A DNA stretch of 64,000 bases, taken from assembly GCF_902381825.1 (NCBI RefSeq), contig NZ_LR698973.1:835262-899261 (forward strand), written 5' to 3'. Shown here piece after piece: positions 53,274 through 61,795 of the stretch; the stretch's first letter is position 1, and each line of letters opens with the position of its first letter. The stretch comes from Pseudocoprococcus catus. GTDB taxonomy: Bacteria; Bacillota; Clostridia; Lachnospirales; Lachnospiraceae. The notes beneath the pieces were generated by a model that did no database searches, was not told the origin of the DNA, and saw nothing but the letters and a program-made list of their open reading frames with translations. The position numbers and the translations under genes were made by a program.

Positions 53274-54626
53274 ATGTTTCAGTGGAAGGAAAATTTTCAA
53301 TGGATTTTTTCTAATCTGGGATCATCAGATAAGGTTGGCGTAAATGAGTCAGGAATAGGGATTTTTAAAAGACAGCCATATAAAGGTCTGGCCAAAGAAA
53401 TTTTACAAAATGTTACAGATGCAAAAAATCCGGAACTTCCGGATGAAGTACCAGTAAGGGCAAAATTTGAATTGATTTATGTCGATTTAGAGGATATTCC
53501 TGGTCACGAAAGATTGCGTGAAGTTATTCATAAGTGTTCGGAGTATTATTCGGATGGTGATGATGGTGAAAAACTGAGAAGTATTCGAGATGCAGCGGAT
53601 AAATACTTTTCTGGTGATACCAAAGTTCCAGTTTTAAAAATTAGTGACTACAATACGACAGGTTTGCGCGGTGTAAAAGAAGAAACAGGAAGTAACTGGA
53701 CAGGACTTGTACGTGAGAGGAGTGCTACCAATAAGTCAAATGCTTCTAGTGGTGCTTTTGGTGTGGGCAAATTTGCACCATATAATTTTACATCTGTGAG
53801 AACAGTGTTGTATTCAACGAAAACTATTAATGACGAGTATGCGTTTCAGGGAAAAGCTATTCTTACTACATTTAAGGAAGATGGGAAAAACAAACAGAAT
53901 ATAGGATTATTTGCAGATAAAGATAGCGAAAATTTTGATGCTGTTTTCGATGTTAATGATATTGCACCAGTATTTCGAAGAACAGAGACTGGTACAGATA
54001 TTTTTGTACTTGGATTTGTAAAAGAAGACGAGGATACCTGGGTAGAGCAGTCTGCAATTAGTGTTATTGAATATTTCTTCTACTCTATTTATCGTGGAAA
54101 ACTTGAAGTGGAAATCCGGGATGGAGAGAAGCGTGTAGAGATTACTCAGAATAACCTTGGGGAAATGATCACATTTTACGAGAAATACTGTAAAGAACAT
54201 ATGGCAGATGATACTGCTTTTAAATTTACAGCACCATCTTATTGGAGGCTATTGCAAGATAGCAGACATAAAATTATCAAGGCTCCATTTGAATATAATG
54301 GCAAAAGTATGGGAAATTATGAACTTTACCTTTTGACTGGTGATGATGTTGTTGAAAAGAAAGTATTGGAAATGCGCCAAGCAGGAATGAAAATTAGAGA
54401 AGATTGTGCATTTAGAATTCCGATGAATTTTAGTGAATATTGGATTAGTAAAATATCCAGAAACAAAGAGCGGGATGATGAAATCAACAAGAAGCTCCTT
54501 TTTCTGGGATGGACGGTAATCCGATTCTGGGGCAATGATATAAAGAAAAATACGGATGAATGCATCCGTGTGATTGAAGAAACCATTTTTGAAATTAAAA
54601 CAATGGATGATTATACGGAAGAATAA
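53274..54626 (+). CDS. GHKL (MutL/MORC-like) ATPase fused to a Vsr C-terminal fragment
   Basis: 450 residues from MFQWKENFQWIF at 53274 (GGAGGGG upstream). The N-terminal part is a GHKL ATPase: N box GLAKEILQNVTDAKN, G1-like KISDYNTTGLRG, G2-like SSGAFGVGKFAPY. About residue 375 the sequence turns into the tail of a very-short-patch repair endonuclease: PMNFSEYWISKISRNKERD, then GWTVIRFWGNDIKKNTDEC. The Vsr N-terminal half (zinc and catalytic Asp) and the GHKL C-terminal half (S5 and transducer regions) are absent. The best reading is an in-frame deletion fusing two neighbouring genes; nuclease activity is unlikely. Confidence 0.82.
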   Translation: MFQWKENFQWIFSNLGSSDKVGVNESGIGIFKRQPYKGLAKEILQNVTDAKNPELPDEVPVRAKFELIYVDLEDIPGHERLREVIHKCSEYYSDGDDGEKLRSIRDAADKYFSGDTKVPVLKISDYNTTGLRGVKEETGSNWTGLVRERSATNKSNASSGAFGVGKFAPYNFTSVRTVLYSTKTINDEYAFQGKAILTTFKEDGKNKQNIGLFADKDSENFDAVFDVNDIAPVFRRTETGTDIFVLGFVKEDEDTWVEQSAISVIEYFFYSIYRGKLEVEIRDGEKRVEITQNNLGEMITFYEKYCKEHMADDTAFKFTAPSYWRLLQDSRHKIIKAPFEYNGKSMGNYELYLLTGDDVVEKKVLEMRQAGMKIREDCAFRIPMNFSEYWISKISRNKERDDEINKKLLFLGWTVIRFWGNDIKKNTDECIRVIEETIFEIKTMDDYTEE

Positions 54627-54807
54627 TCGTGAAAGGAGCATCACAATGTATAGATTGTGTTTGGGAACTATAATGACTATTTTATACCAAGCACGGAGTC
54701 ATAAAGTGACTAACAAGTCTATTTGTAATGCTCTTTTTTCGTGATTTGAAAAAACTGGTCCTATGTCAAGATTTAGTACAAGTTAAAATGAGAAATTTCT
54801 CCCCATT

Positions 54808-55032
54808 TTAACCTGCCAGAAGCTCAGCCTCAGTGTGCGCTCTTTCATACACTCGTTCGAATTCGTTTGGCGACATATAGTTGCAATGGCTATGAATTCG
54901 TTTCGTATTGTAGAAAGCTTCCGGATATTCAAAAATCAACTGGTATGCCTGCTTATAGTCGCGAATTTTAAAGCGATTGAGCCATTCACGTTTGATAATA
55001 GAATGAAAGGATTCAATGCATGCATTATCCCG
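54808..55032 (-). mobile_element. IS3-family transposase C-terminal fragment
   Basis: An uninterrupted minus-strand frame of about 74 codons reads RDNACIESFHSIIKREWLNR, then KIRDYKQAYQLIFEYPEAFYN, KRIHSHCNYMSPNEFE and stop. This is the C-terminus of an IS3/IS150-type OrfB integrase core with the DDE Glu (IESFHS). The N-terminal part and both IS ends are missing. Confidence 0.9.
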
Positions 55033-55088
55033 CTAAAACAGAGTCTTCCATTAATGACTTTAGGTACGGCTGCCGGTTTAGTATGCAG

Positions 55089-55229
55089 TCAACATTCTAC
55101 ACTCCGCATAAGCAACGGCTTGCGCACTTCCTTCATCTGGTAATAGTAGTTGGCAACTGTGATAGAATGTGCATCACACCATTGTTTAACAGACATATCT
55201 TCAGGATGTCTCTTACAATCCTGAATCAT
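55089..55229 (-). mobile_element. IS66-type accessory ORF fragment
   Basis: Minus-strand frame MIQDCKRHPEDMSVKQWCDA, then HSITVANYYYQMKEVRKPLL, resembles the N-terminal HTH of IS66 TnpA proteins. It is cut off at both ends and adjoins the IS3 fragment, so this is an insertion-sequence graveyard. The stretch 55230-55460 holds only decayed sequence and the palindrome listed next. Confidence 0.7.
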
Positions 55230-55307
55230 GCCTGCTCACTCACGGAGTCTGCAATTCCATGCAACTAGAGCGGTTTTAATATCCATCAGCATCCCTTCCT
55301 CATGTAT

Positions 55308-55334
55308 CTAAAAAGTTTAGCCTAAACTTTTTAG
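55308..55334. repeat. 27-bp perfect palindrome
   Basis: CTAAAAAGTTTAG-C-CTAAACTTTTTAG, a 13-1-13 inverted repeat. It could be an IS end, an operator or a bidirectional terminator; the adjacent sequence does not settle this. Confidence 0.7.
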
Positions 55335-55463
55335 GATCTCTGTAGTGATATACTGATTATGGCAGGAAATACAGAAATGGTCTATATACTCACTATGAGG
55401 CGTTTATATGGAGATTATTCTTCGGAAGGGGTGTTGTTATCGGTATCAGACTCTTCGGTCACA

Positions 55464-55811
55464 TTATCGGAGGGAGTTTTCTCTACAATAAATAGTATTT
55501 TCGTTTGCAGACTTCTGAAGGGTGTTAAGGATAATCTTGCCCTCTGTTTCTAATTGCTTTTTCTGTGTTTCTTGGTATATGAAAGCAATTCCTCCGGCTA
55601 CGACAGCGGTGCCGATTACACCAACAAGGACACCCTGGATTCTTCCGAGCCTTAATTTGGATGCAGACTCGGCTGCGAAATAGCTGATGATTCTTCGGAG
55701 ACCGTTCTGCATACTGCCGTTACCAAGTTCTGCTAGAGCGTGAGTTGTGATAGGTGCTGAAGGGTTAGGTGTAGAGATTATCTTTGCTATCTGGGTTGCT
55801 GTACTGTTCAT
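55464..55811 (-). CDS. Small single-helix membrane protein
   Basis: 115 residues from MNSTATQIAKIIST at 55811, with AAAGGAGGAAACAATT upstream; a longer frame to 55946 runs through the promoter region. One membrane helix (GVLVGVIGTAVVAGGIAFIY, about 66-86) follows an amphipathic N-terminal part (LRRIISYFAAESASKLRLG), and a short charged tail ends it. Family unknown. It is divergent from an XRE-like gene whose operator lies between them, so it may be a regulated membrane effector. Confidence 0.7.
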   Translation of the reverse strand: MNSTATQIAKIISTPNPSAPITTHALAELGNGSMQNGLRRIISYFAAESASKLRLGRIQGVLVGVIGTAVVAGGIAFIYQETQKKQLETEGKIILNTLQKSANENTIYCRENSLR

Positions 55812-55936
55812 AATTGTTTCCTCCTTTGGAATGAAAATGTTTGTTTCCTTGTTGTATAAATCATACATCCGTGCTATTCTAAAGTAAAGAATAACAATTC
55901 GTTTAACAAATCTTTTGAGAATAATTAATTGCTTGG

Positions 55937-55956
55937 AAACGAACAATAATTCGTTT
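55937..55956 (+). promoter_or_regulatory. Dyad operator between divergent genes
   Basis: AAACGAA-CAATAA-TTCGTTT (55937-55956), a perfect 7-6-7 inverted repeat. The half-site AATTCGTTTA is repeated about 50 bp upstream (near 55897). Placement between the XRE-like gene and the small membrane protein gene suggests autoregulation. Confidence 0.6.
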
Positions 55957-55976
55957 ATGCTTTCGGAGGTATTTAT

Positions 55977-56798
55977 ATGTTTTTGAAGGGGAAACCATTA
56001 GATGAGTACAAAGGATTTTCATACAGGCTTGTCAAGGTTGCCATTGAAAAAGGAATAGAAGATACGAGAGAATTGGCAGATGCTTTGTATGAAAATGCGG
56101 AATGTAAAAAAGCAATTACAATAAGAAAAACACAAAAGAAAAATCCTGATGATCCGCTAAAAAATATAATGAAAAATATACAGATACATTTGAATACCGA
56201 GGATGCTTATGAAGTTAATAGCAGGTACATGTATGCATATAGTACTATTTTTGACTGTTCATATGACTATTTATATGGTAGGTCAGAGATTATGACAGCA
56301 GATCTTGATGTGCGAGATATATGCAATAAAACGGGGCTTTCGGAAAAGGCTGTTGTTAATCTTGTTGAGAGGCATCAGGATGAAATAGAGTCTAGCGGAT
56401 TCTCTGTTATAGAATGGTGGTCTGAACTTTTGTATGGCATACCATTTACTGCAATTCCTATGGCTTTTATGGCTTATGCAAGCAGACTTGTAGAGTTGCA
56501 TGATATAGATAAGAAGATAGAGGCTTGCGAAAAAGCCGTAAAGGATGTGTCGATGGATGACCCCATCATGAAATGTCTGATGGATGATGATAATCAGAAA
56601 ACACTTAAACATATAAGACGAGATAAAGAAGATTCTATTCTTGGTGCCCATCACAAGATGGTTTCTTGCGTTGCGGACTTATTGAATCAGTATGCAGAGC
56701 AATGGGCGGAGAAACAGCATCCAGAGTATAGTGAATTATATTATCATGGAGAGATTAACAAAAGAAAAATAATCAATGAAGCATTAAAAACTCAATAA
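55977..56798 (+). CDS. XRE-like regulator with diverged HTH region
   Basis: 273 residues with CGGAGGT upstream. The middle (STIFDCSYDYLYGRSEIMTA, then LDVRDICNKTGLSEKAVVNLV) follows the pattern of clostridial phage-type XRE regulators, in which a ...DYLLG... end of the HTH domain precedes a second helical repeat. The N-terminal part is long and diverged, and I do not recognise a canonical HTH there. The C-terminal half is helical with one hydrophobic segment (PFTAIPMAFMAYA). It may repress the divergent membrane-protein gene. Confidence 0.6.
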   Translation: MFLKGKPLDEYKGFSYRLVKVAIEKGIEDTRELADALYENAECKKAITIRKTQKKNPDDPLKNIMKNIQIHLNTEDAYEVNSRYMYAYSTIFDCSYDYLYGRSEIMTADLDVRDICNKTGLSEKAVVNLVERHQDEIESSGFSVIEWWSELLYGIPFTAIPMAFMAYASRLVELHDIDKKIEACEKAVKDVSMDDPIMKCLMDDDNQKTLKHIRRDKEDSILGAHHKMVSCVADLLNQYAEQWAEKQHPEYSELYYHGEINKRKIINEALKTQ

Positions 56799-57098
56799 TA
56801 TGAAACGATTCACACGGTCTTGAGGGTTTTCCTCAGTATAATGCAGATGCATTTGAGGCTAGAGGTGTGAATGGAGTGAAGCGGGAAGCGACACATAAGG
56901 AAGTATCGAAGATAAGAGAAGATAAAGCCAGTGCGGGATTTTGATATCCAGTACCGGCTTTATTGATTTTTAAAGAGGTGTGGTGTAGAAGTAAATTATC
57001 AATGTAATCGCAAGAAAAAAGCAAGAATCTAAGCATGGAGTTTTTTTAAGATAATGTTAAAATAAATATATCGGTATTGAGAAAGGAGGCAAGCCTAT
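56799..57098. other. Intergenic region with a weak terminator
   Basis: An 8-bp stem (ATAAAGCC 56922-56929 and GGCTTTAT 56956-56963) followed by TGATTTTT probably ends the preceding transcript. No gene is recognised; a short open stretch before it (…EARGVNGVKREA…) is of unknown origin. AAAGGAGG at 57082-57089 serves the next frame. Confidence 0.5.
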
Positions 57099-57254
57099 AT
57101 GCCTAAAACTACACTAATCGATTGTTGTATTAAGAAATATGCTTATCGAGAAGTATCACAAATATATCAGGAATTAGAGATATCAGTGGAAGGCCTGTCA
57201 CAATCACAGGTTGAATTGATGAGGGAGAATTATGGTATAAATAGGAGGTTTTGA
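57099..57254 (+). pseudogene. N-terminal fragment of an MgtA-type ATPase
   Basis: 51 codons with AAAGGAGG upstream. KYAYREVSQIYQELEISVEG followed by LSQSQVELMRENYGIN matches the N-terminal cation-ATPase domain of MgtA paralogues (…GLTQSQAEEMREDYG…). It then ends NRRF and stop. The stop overlaps the TTG start of the next frame (TTTTGA), so translation could be coupled. It is either a remnant of a second mgtA or a leader peptide; the domain match favours a remnant. Confidence 0.65.
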
Positions 57255-59608
57255 AGAGTCTGCACACAACACTTCGTGGAATGGATGCTGAAAATATAGT
57301 GGTAAGTCGGACAAAATATGGATCAAATAAAGTAAAGCATGAGAAGAAACAATCCCTTGCGAAACGTCTGGCTGGAGCATTTATCAATCCATTTACAGCG
57401 ATCCTTTTCTGTTTGGCAGTTGTTTCTACTATGACAGATATGGTTTTTCCATATTTTTCTCTGTTAGGAAGTTCACCGGAAGATTTTGATCCATTAACAG
57501 TGGTGATTATTCTGACCATGGTTATGATCTCCGGGACACTTCGCTTTGTACAGGAATCCAGAAGCGGAAATGTAGCAGAAAAACTGTTATCCATGATCAC
57601 AACTACCTGTACCGTCACAAGAAGAGATCAGGAAAAAATTGAGATTCCTATGGACGATCTGGTGGTAGGAGATATTGTACATCTTTCAGCAGGAGATATG
57701 ATTCCGGCAGATGTCCGTATTCTGGATGCAAAAGACTTATTTATCAGTCAGGCAAGCTTAACAGGAGAAAGTGAACCGGTGGAAAAGACGCCGAAGGTAT
57801 GTGCACAGAAAGAAAGTATCACCGATTACAGCAATATTGCTTTTATGGGAAGCAATGTGATTTCCGGAAGTGCAACGGCAGTTGTTATCTGCACGGGGGA
57901 TCGCACTTTATTTGGTTCCATGGCATCTGCGATTGCAGGTGAAGCAGTGGAGACAAGCTTTACCAAAGGCGTGAATGCAGTGTCATGGGTTCTGATCCGA
58001 TTTATGCTGGTCATGGTTCCGCTGGTATTTTTTATCAATGGTATCACAAAGGGAGACTGGCTGGATGCCTTTCTGTTCGGTATTTCCGTGGCTGTCGGAC
58101 TGACTCCGGAGATGTTGCCGATGATCGTAACAACCTGCCTTGCAAAAGGTGCCGTTTCCATGAGCAAAAAGCAGACGATTGTTAAGAATCTGAATTCCAT
58201 CCAGAATTTCGGTGCCATTGATATTCTTTGTACAGATAAAACAAGAACATTGACACAGGATAAGGTTGTGCTGGAATATCACCTGAATGTGAATGGAGAA
58301 GATGATACCAGAGTACTGCGCCATGCATATTTAAACAGCTACTTCCAGACAGGTTATAAGAACCTGATGGATCTGGCAATCATTCACAGAACAGAGGAAG
58401 AAGAGGCAACAGCTCCAAAGCTCCTCGATCTGTCAGAAAACTATGTGAAGGTAGATGAGCTCCCATTTGATTTTACACGTCGTCGTCTGACTACGGTAGT
58501 ACAGGATAAGAAGGGAAAAACACAGATGGTGACAAAAGGAGCTGTAGAAGAAATGCTATCCATCTGTTCTTTTGCGGAGTGTGATGGTACTGTGCAGCCA
58601 CTTACAGAAGAGGTTCGTGGGCGTCTTGATCCACCGAAGGAATCTACGGCAGATGCGATCCGGGCATTGAAAGCACACGGCGTAACGACAAAGATCCTGA
58701 CAGGTGATAATGATAAGGTAACACGTACAATCTGTAAGCAGGTTGGACTTGAAGTACGCAACATGCTACTGGGCTCTGATCTGGATCATATGACAGATGA
58801 CCAGCTTGCAAAAGCAGTAGAGACAACAGAGGTATTTGCAAAGCTTACACCGGATCAGAAAGCACGCGTGTTTTCCGTTCTCCGAGAAAATGGTCATACC
58901 GTAGGATTTATGGGTGATGGAATCAATGATGCTGCGGCTATGAAGGCTGCCGATATCGGAATCTCTGTAGATACTGCGGTAGATGTGGCAAAAGAATCCG
59001 CAGATATCATTTTGCTGGAAAAAGATCTGATGGTTCTGGAAGAAGGAATCATAGAAGGACGTAAAACGTATGCTAACATGATCAAATACATCAAGATGAC
59101 AGCTTCCTCTAACTTTGGAAATATGTTCTCTGTATTAGCGGCATCCGTACTGTTACCATTCCTTCCGATGATGAGTGTACATCTGATTTTCCTGAATCTG
59201 ATCTATGACCTGTCCTGTACAGCAATTCCATGGGATAACGTAGACGAAGAGTTTATTGCAATACTGCGGAAATGGGATGCTTCCAGTATGGGAAGCTTTA
59301 TGATCTGGATTGGACCTACAAGCTCGATTTTTGATTTTACAACTTATATATTCATGTACTTTGTGTTCTGCCCGTTATTTGTATCAAAAGGCGTTTTATT
59401 TAATGATCTGGCAGCCCATTACAGCGGTGCAGAGCTTACTGCTATGCAGGCACGGTATATCGGAATGTTCCAGGCAGGATGGTTTGTGGAATCCATGTGG
59501 AGCCAGACATTAGTCATCCACATGATCCGCACACAAAAGCTTCCTTCTAGACAGCTACTTTTTAAGCTGTTATCCAAAAGACATATAATATATAGGCTCG
59601 AATGGTGA
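57251..59608 (+). pseudogene. mgtA: Magnesium-translocating P-type ATPase, defective
   Basis: 785 residues from TTG at 57251. P3B-ATPase motifs: [44 protein letters not shown]. The phosphorylation loop reads DKTRTLT instead of the invariant DKTGTLT (Asp329; codon AGA at 58244-58246, one change from GGA). The protein also ends soon after [11 protein letters not shown], where the family continues for about 65-70 residues through two more helices. With both lesions it should not pump Mg2+. The frame itself is otherwise open, so decay is recent. AGGAGG is only 2 bases from the TTG, so expression depends on coupling with the upstream fragment. Confidence 0.88.
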
Positions 59609-60111
59609 AAGTGCCCATTTGGGCTTATTATCGTATGAATTCATGTGTACAACCAGAGCAAGATCCACCCGTGTATTACAGTATTGTCATTTTGACAATT
59701 TTGTATTACTTACGAGTGGCAGACTTGATGGGGATTACGTCCCCATACCCACGTGAAAATATAATTGCTGGCAATTACATTTTAGCAGATATGCAGGCAT
59801 ATCTGAATAAGCGTCATAGACAACAAAATAAGGAAATTTTGATAAGGCATTCACCTGGAATAGGTGAGTGTTTTTTTGTTTTCAAATATTCAATTAATCA
59901 AAAAAATTAAAAAATTTCATTAGGGGGCTGTAAAAATGCCTCTCAGCGTTTCGTTTTATGTAAGGGTATTTTGGACAGGAAAAATTTAAAAAATTTTTAT
60001 CAAGAACCTGTATTTATGCCCTTCATCTTTTGAATATGTGTAAGGACATTTTTGAGCCGGCATAAAAATGATTTTTACAACAATTAGAAACAGAAACGAG
60101 GCGAGAAAAGA
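59609..60111. other. Junction region between mgtA and the Tn916-type genes
   Basis: About 500 bases. A frame at 59602-59910 has no recognisable product or conserved feature, and I treat it as chance. The last 170 bases are AT-rich with A/T-run palindromes (AAAAATTT-AAAAAATTTTT near 59979) and lead to GAGGCGAGAAAAG before the RepA_N gene. The left end of the Tn916-type segment probably lies in this region. Confidence 0.4.
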
Positions 60112-60642
60112 ATGAAATATGAATACATGAAGGAGTCAGAGCAGATGCTTCAGTACTTCCAGTTTCCGAAGTTTTTGCTCAAACTGCGCATTTCCCAAAC
60201 TGCAAAATTTCTTTATATGATTTTGTATGACCGGGCACTGATATCGAGAAAGAATAGCTGGATAGACAAGTATGGAAATGTTTATCTGATTTTTCCGATA
60301 GAGGAATTGTCTGCTCAAATCGGCAAATGTAAATCTTCTGTAAAAACAGCATTGAAGGAATTAGATGATGTGGGACTATTGGTTCGCAGATCTGGTGGTT
60401 TTTCAAAACCCAATCATTTATATGTAAAAATTCCATCTGATGAGATTGGGCTACAGCTGGTTGAGAATAAGGCGGTTGAAAAGATGGTTGCAACAGAGTC
60501 GGAAAAGCAACCATCATCTGGTCGTAAAAATGGCTGTGCAGGAGTCGGAAATGTGGCACCTAGTAAAGTAACTGAGAAATATAAAAGAAATAAATATCAT
60601 GAAGTAAATTATTGCTATGGGGAAGGAGAGAGTTTGCGATGA
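60112..60642 (+). CDS. RepA_N-type replication initiator
   Basis: 176 residues. YFQFPKFLLKLRISQTAKFLYMILYDR and IDKYGNVYLIFPIEELSAQIG (each cited in part) form the RepA_N winged-helix domain, with CKSSVKTALKELDDVGLLVR as the second HTH. The C-terminal 60 residues are basic and variable. It probably starts replication of the circular element. It overlaps the next gene by ATGA. Confidence 0.9.
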   Translation: MKYEYMKESEQMLQYFQFPKFLLKLRISQTAKFLYMILYDRALISRKNSWIDKYGNVYLIFPIEELSAQIGKCKSSVKTALKELDDVGLLVRRSGGFSKPNHLYVKIPSDEIGLQLVENKAVEKMVATESEKQPSSGRKNGCAGVGNVAPSKVTEKYKRNKYHEVNYCYGEGESLR

Positions 60643-61454
60643 GAGAAGAAGATACCGTATGTGTAGGCAGTGATGGTTTGTAATACTGCAAAGTCTGTGG
60701 GGAAGTGAAAGAAGCTTATTTTCCCAAGGGTGGTTTTATGGGGATGAAGAAACATTCCAGGCAATGTGCCTGTGACAGAAAAACGTATGAAGAAGAACAA
60801 AAATATTTTAAAGACAAAGAGCACCGGGAATTAGTTAGCAGAAATACAAGTATCTGTTTTGACGAGAGCAGAATGGAAGAGTGGACATTTGAGAATGCAG
60901 ATATGTCAGACGCGGTAATGCATAGAGCAAAAAATTATGTTGATAACTGGGAGGAAATGAAAAGAAATCATATAGGCTGTTTGTTCTGGGGAGCGGTTGG
61001 TACCGGGAAAAGTTTTATTGCCGGGTGCATTGCCAATGAACTTCTAAAGCAAGAGGTAACGGTAAAGATGACCAACTTCAATACCATTATCGATGATATA
61101 TTTCCGCTGGCAGACAAAACGGAATATATCAATGCATTGGCTTCATATCAGCTTTTGATTATTGATGATCTTGGTGTGGAACGAAATTCAGAATATGCGT
61201 TAGGAATTATTTTTAGCGTCATAGACCGCAGGATCCGTTCGGGACGACCTTTGATCATCACAACGAATCTTCCGCTGAAAGAAATAAAAAGCGAGACCAT
61301 GTTGGATAAAAGGCGTATCTATGACCGTATTTTAGGAATGTGTACGCCTATGTATGTTGGAGGCACAAGCAAACGAGAAGTGATTGCAAGTATGAAAATG
61401 GAGAAAGCGAAAACGCTGTTGAATACAGACAGAGGGGAGGAGGAATGCGAATGA
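60639..61454 (+). pseudogene. DnaC-like helicase loader with an ochre codon
   Basis: ATG at 60639 overlaps the RepA stop. The frame reads MREEDTVCVGSDGL, TAA (60681-60683), then YCKVCGEVKEAYF in the same frame to 61454. The stop sits before the zinc-ribbon CxxC that pairs with RQCACD. The AAA+ core is intact: CLFWGAVGTGKSFIAG (Walker A), LLIIDDLGVERNSEYA (Walker B), IITTNLPL. A GTG at 60705 could give a 250-residue protein without the first Cys pair. A single-codon change explains the stop. Confidence 0.88.
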
Positions 61455-61660
61455 ATCATACAGAAAAAACAATACCTGTTTGGAAGAAATATTCTTTAAA
61501 TGTTTCCGAAGCGGCTGAATATTACGGAATTGGAGAAAAGAGATTAAGACAGATCGCAGGTGAAAATGAAGGAGCAGATTTTATTTTGGAAGTAGGTTCC
61601 CATATCCGGTTCAAAAGGAAATTGTTTGAAGATTATCTGGATACAGCCAGCACAGTTTAA
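61445..61660 (+). CDS. xis: Tn916-type excisionase Xis
   Basis: 71 residues (ATG at 61445 or 61451; GGGAGGAGG upstream; overlaps the DnaC-like stop). PVWKKYSLNVSEAAEYYGIG followed by EKRLRQIA and HIRFKRKLFEDYLD is the winged-helix pattern of Tn916 Xis, which bends attachment-site DNA during excision. It lies 135 bp before int. Confidence 0.95.
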   Translation: MRMNHTEKTIPVWKKYSLNVSEAAEYYGIGEKRLRQIAGENEGADFILEVGSHIRFKRKLFEDYLDTASTV

Positions 61661-61795
61661 GTAACAGAATAGAAAAAATAGTAATGAAAATAATGTTCAT
61701 TTTATCTTAGCGAAGGGAAGGTCTTGTGGTATAATGAATAAACCGAGACGGTCTTCCAAGTTAAATGAACATTTGATGAAGGAGACTAAAAAATT

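Noticed and set aside
57000..57250. Mg2+ riboswitch (M-box) before mgtA
   Set aside because: I could not find the conserved M-box core or a terminator hairpin; the interval is occupied by a coding fragment.
59602..59910. 102-codon frame after mgtA
   Set aside because: No family resemblance, no good ribosome-binding site, and it overlaps the mgtA end; treated as chance, though it may contain decayed mgtA sequence.
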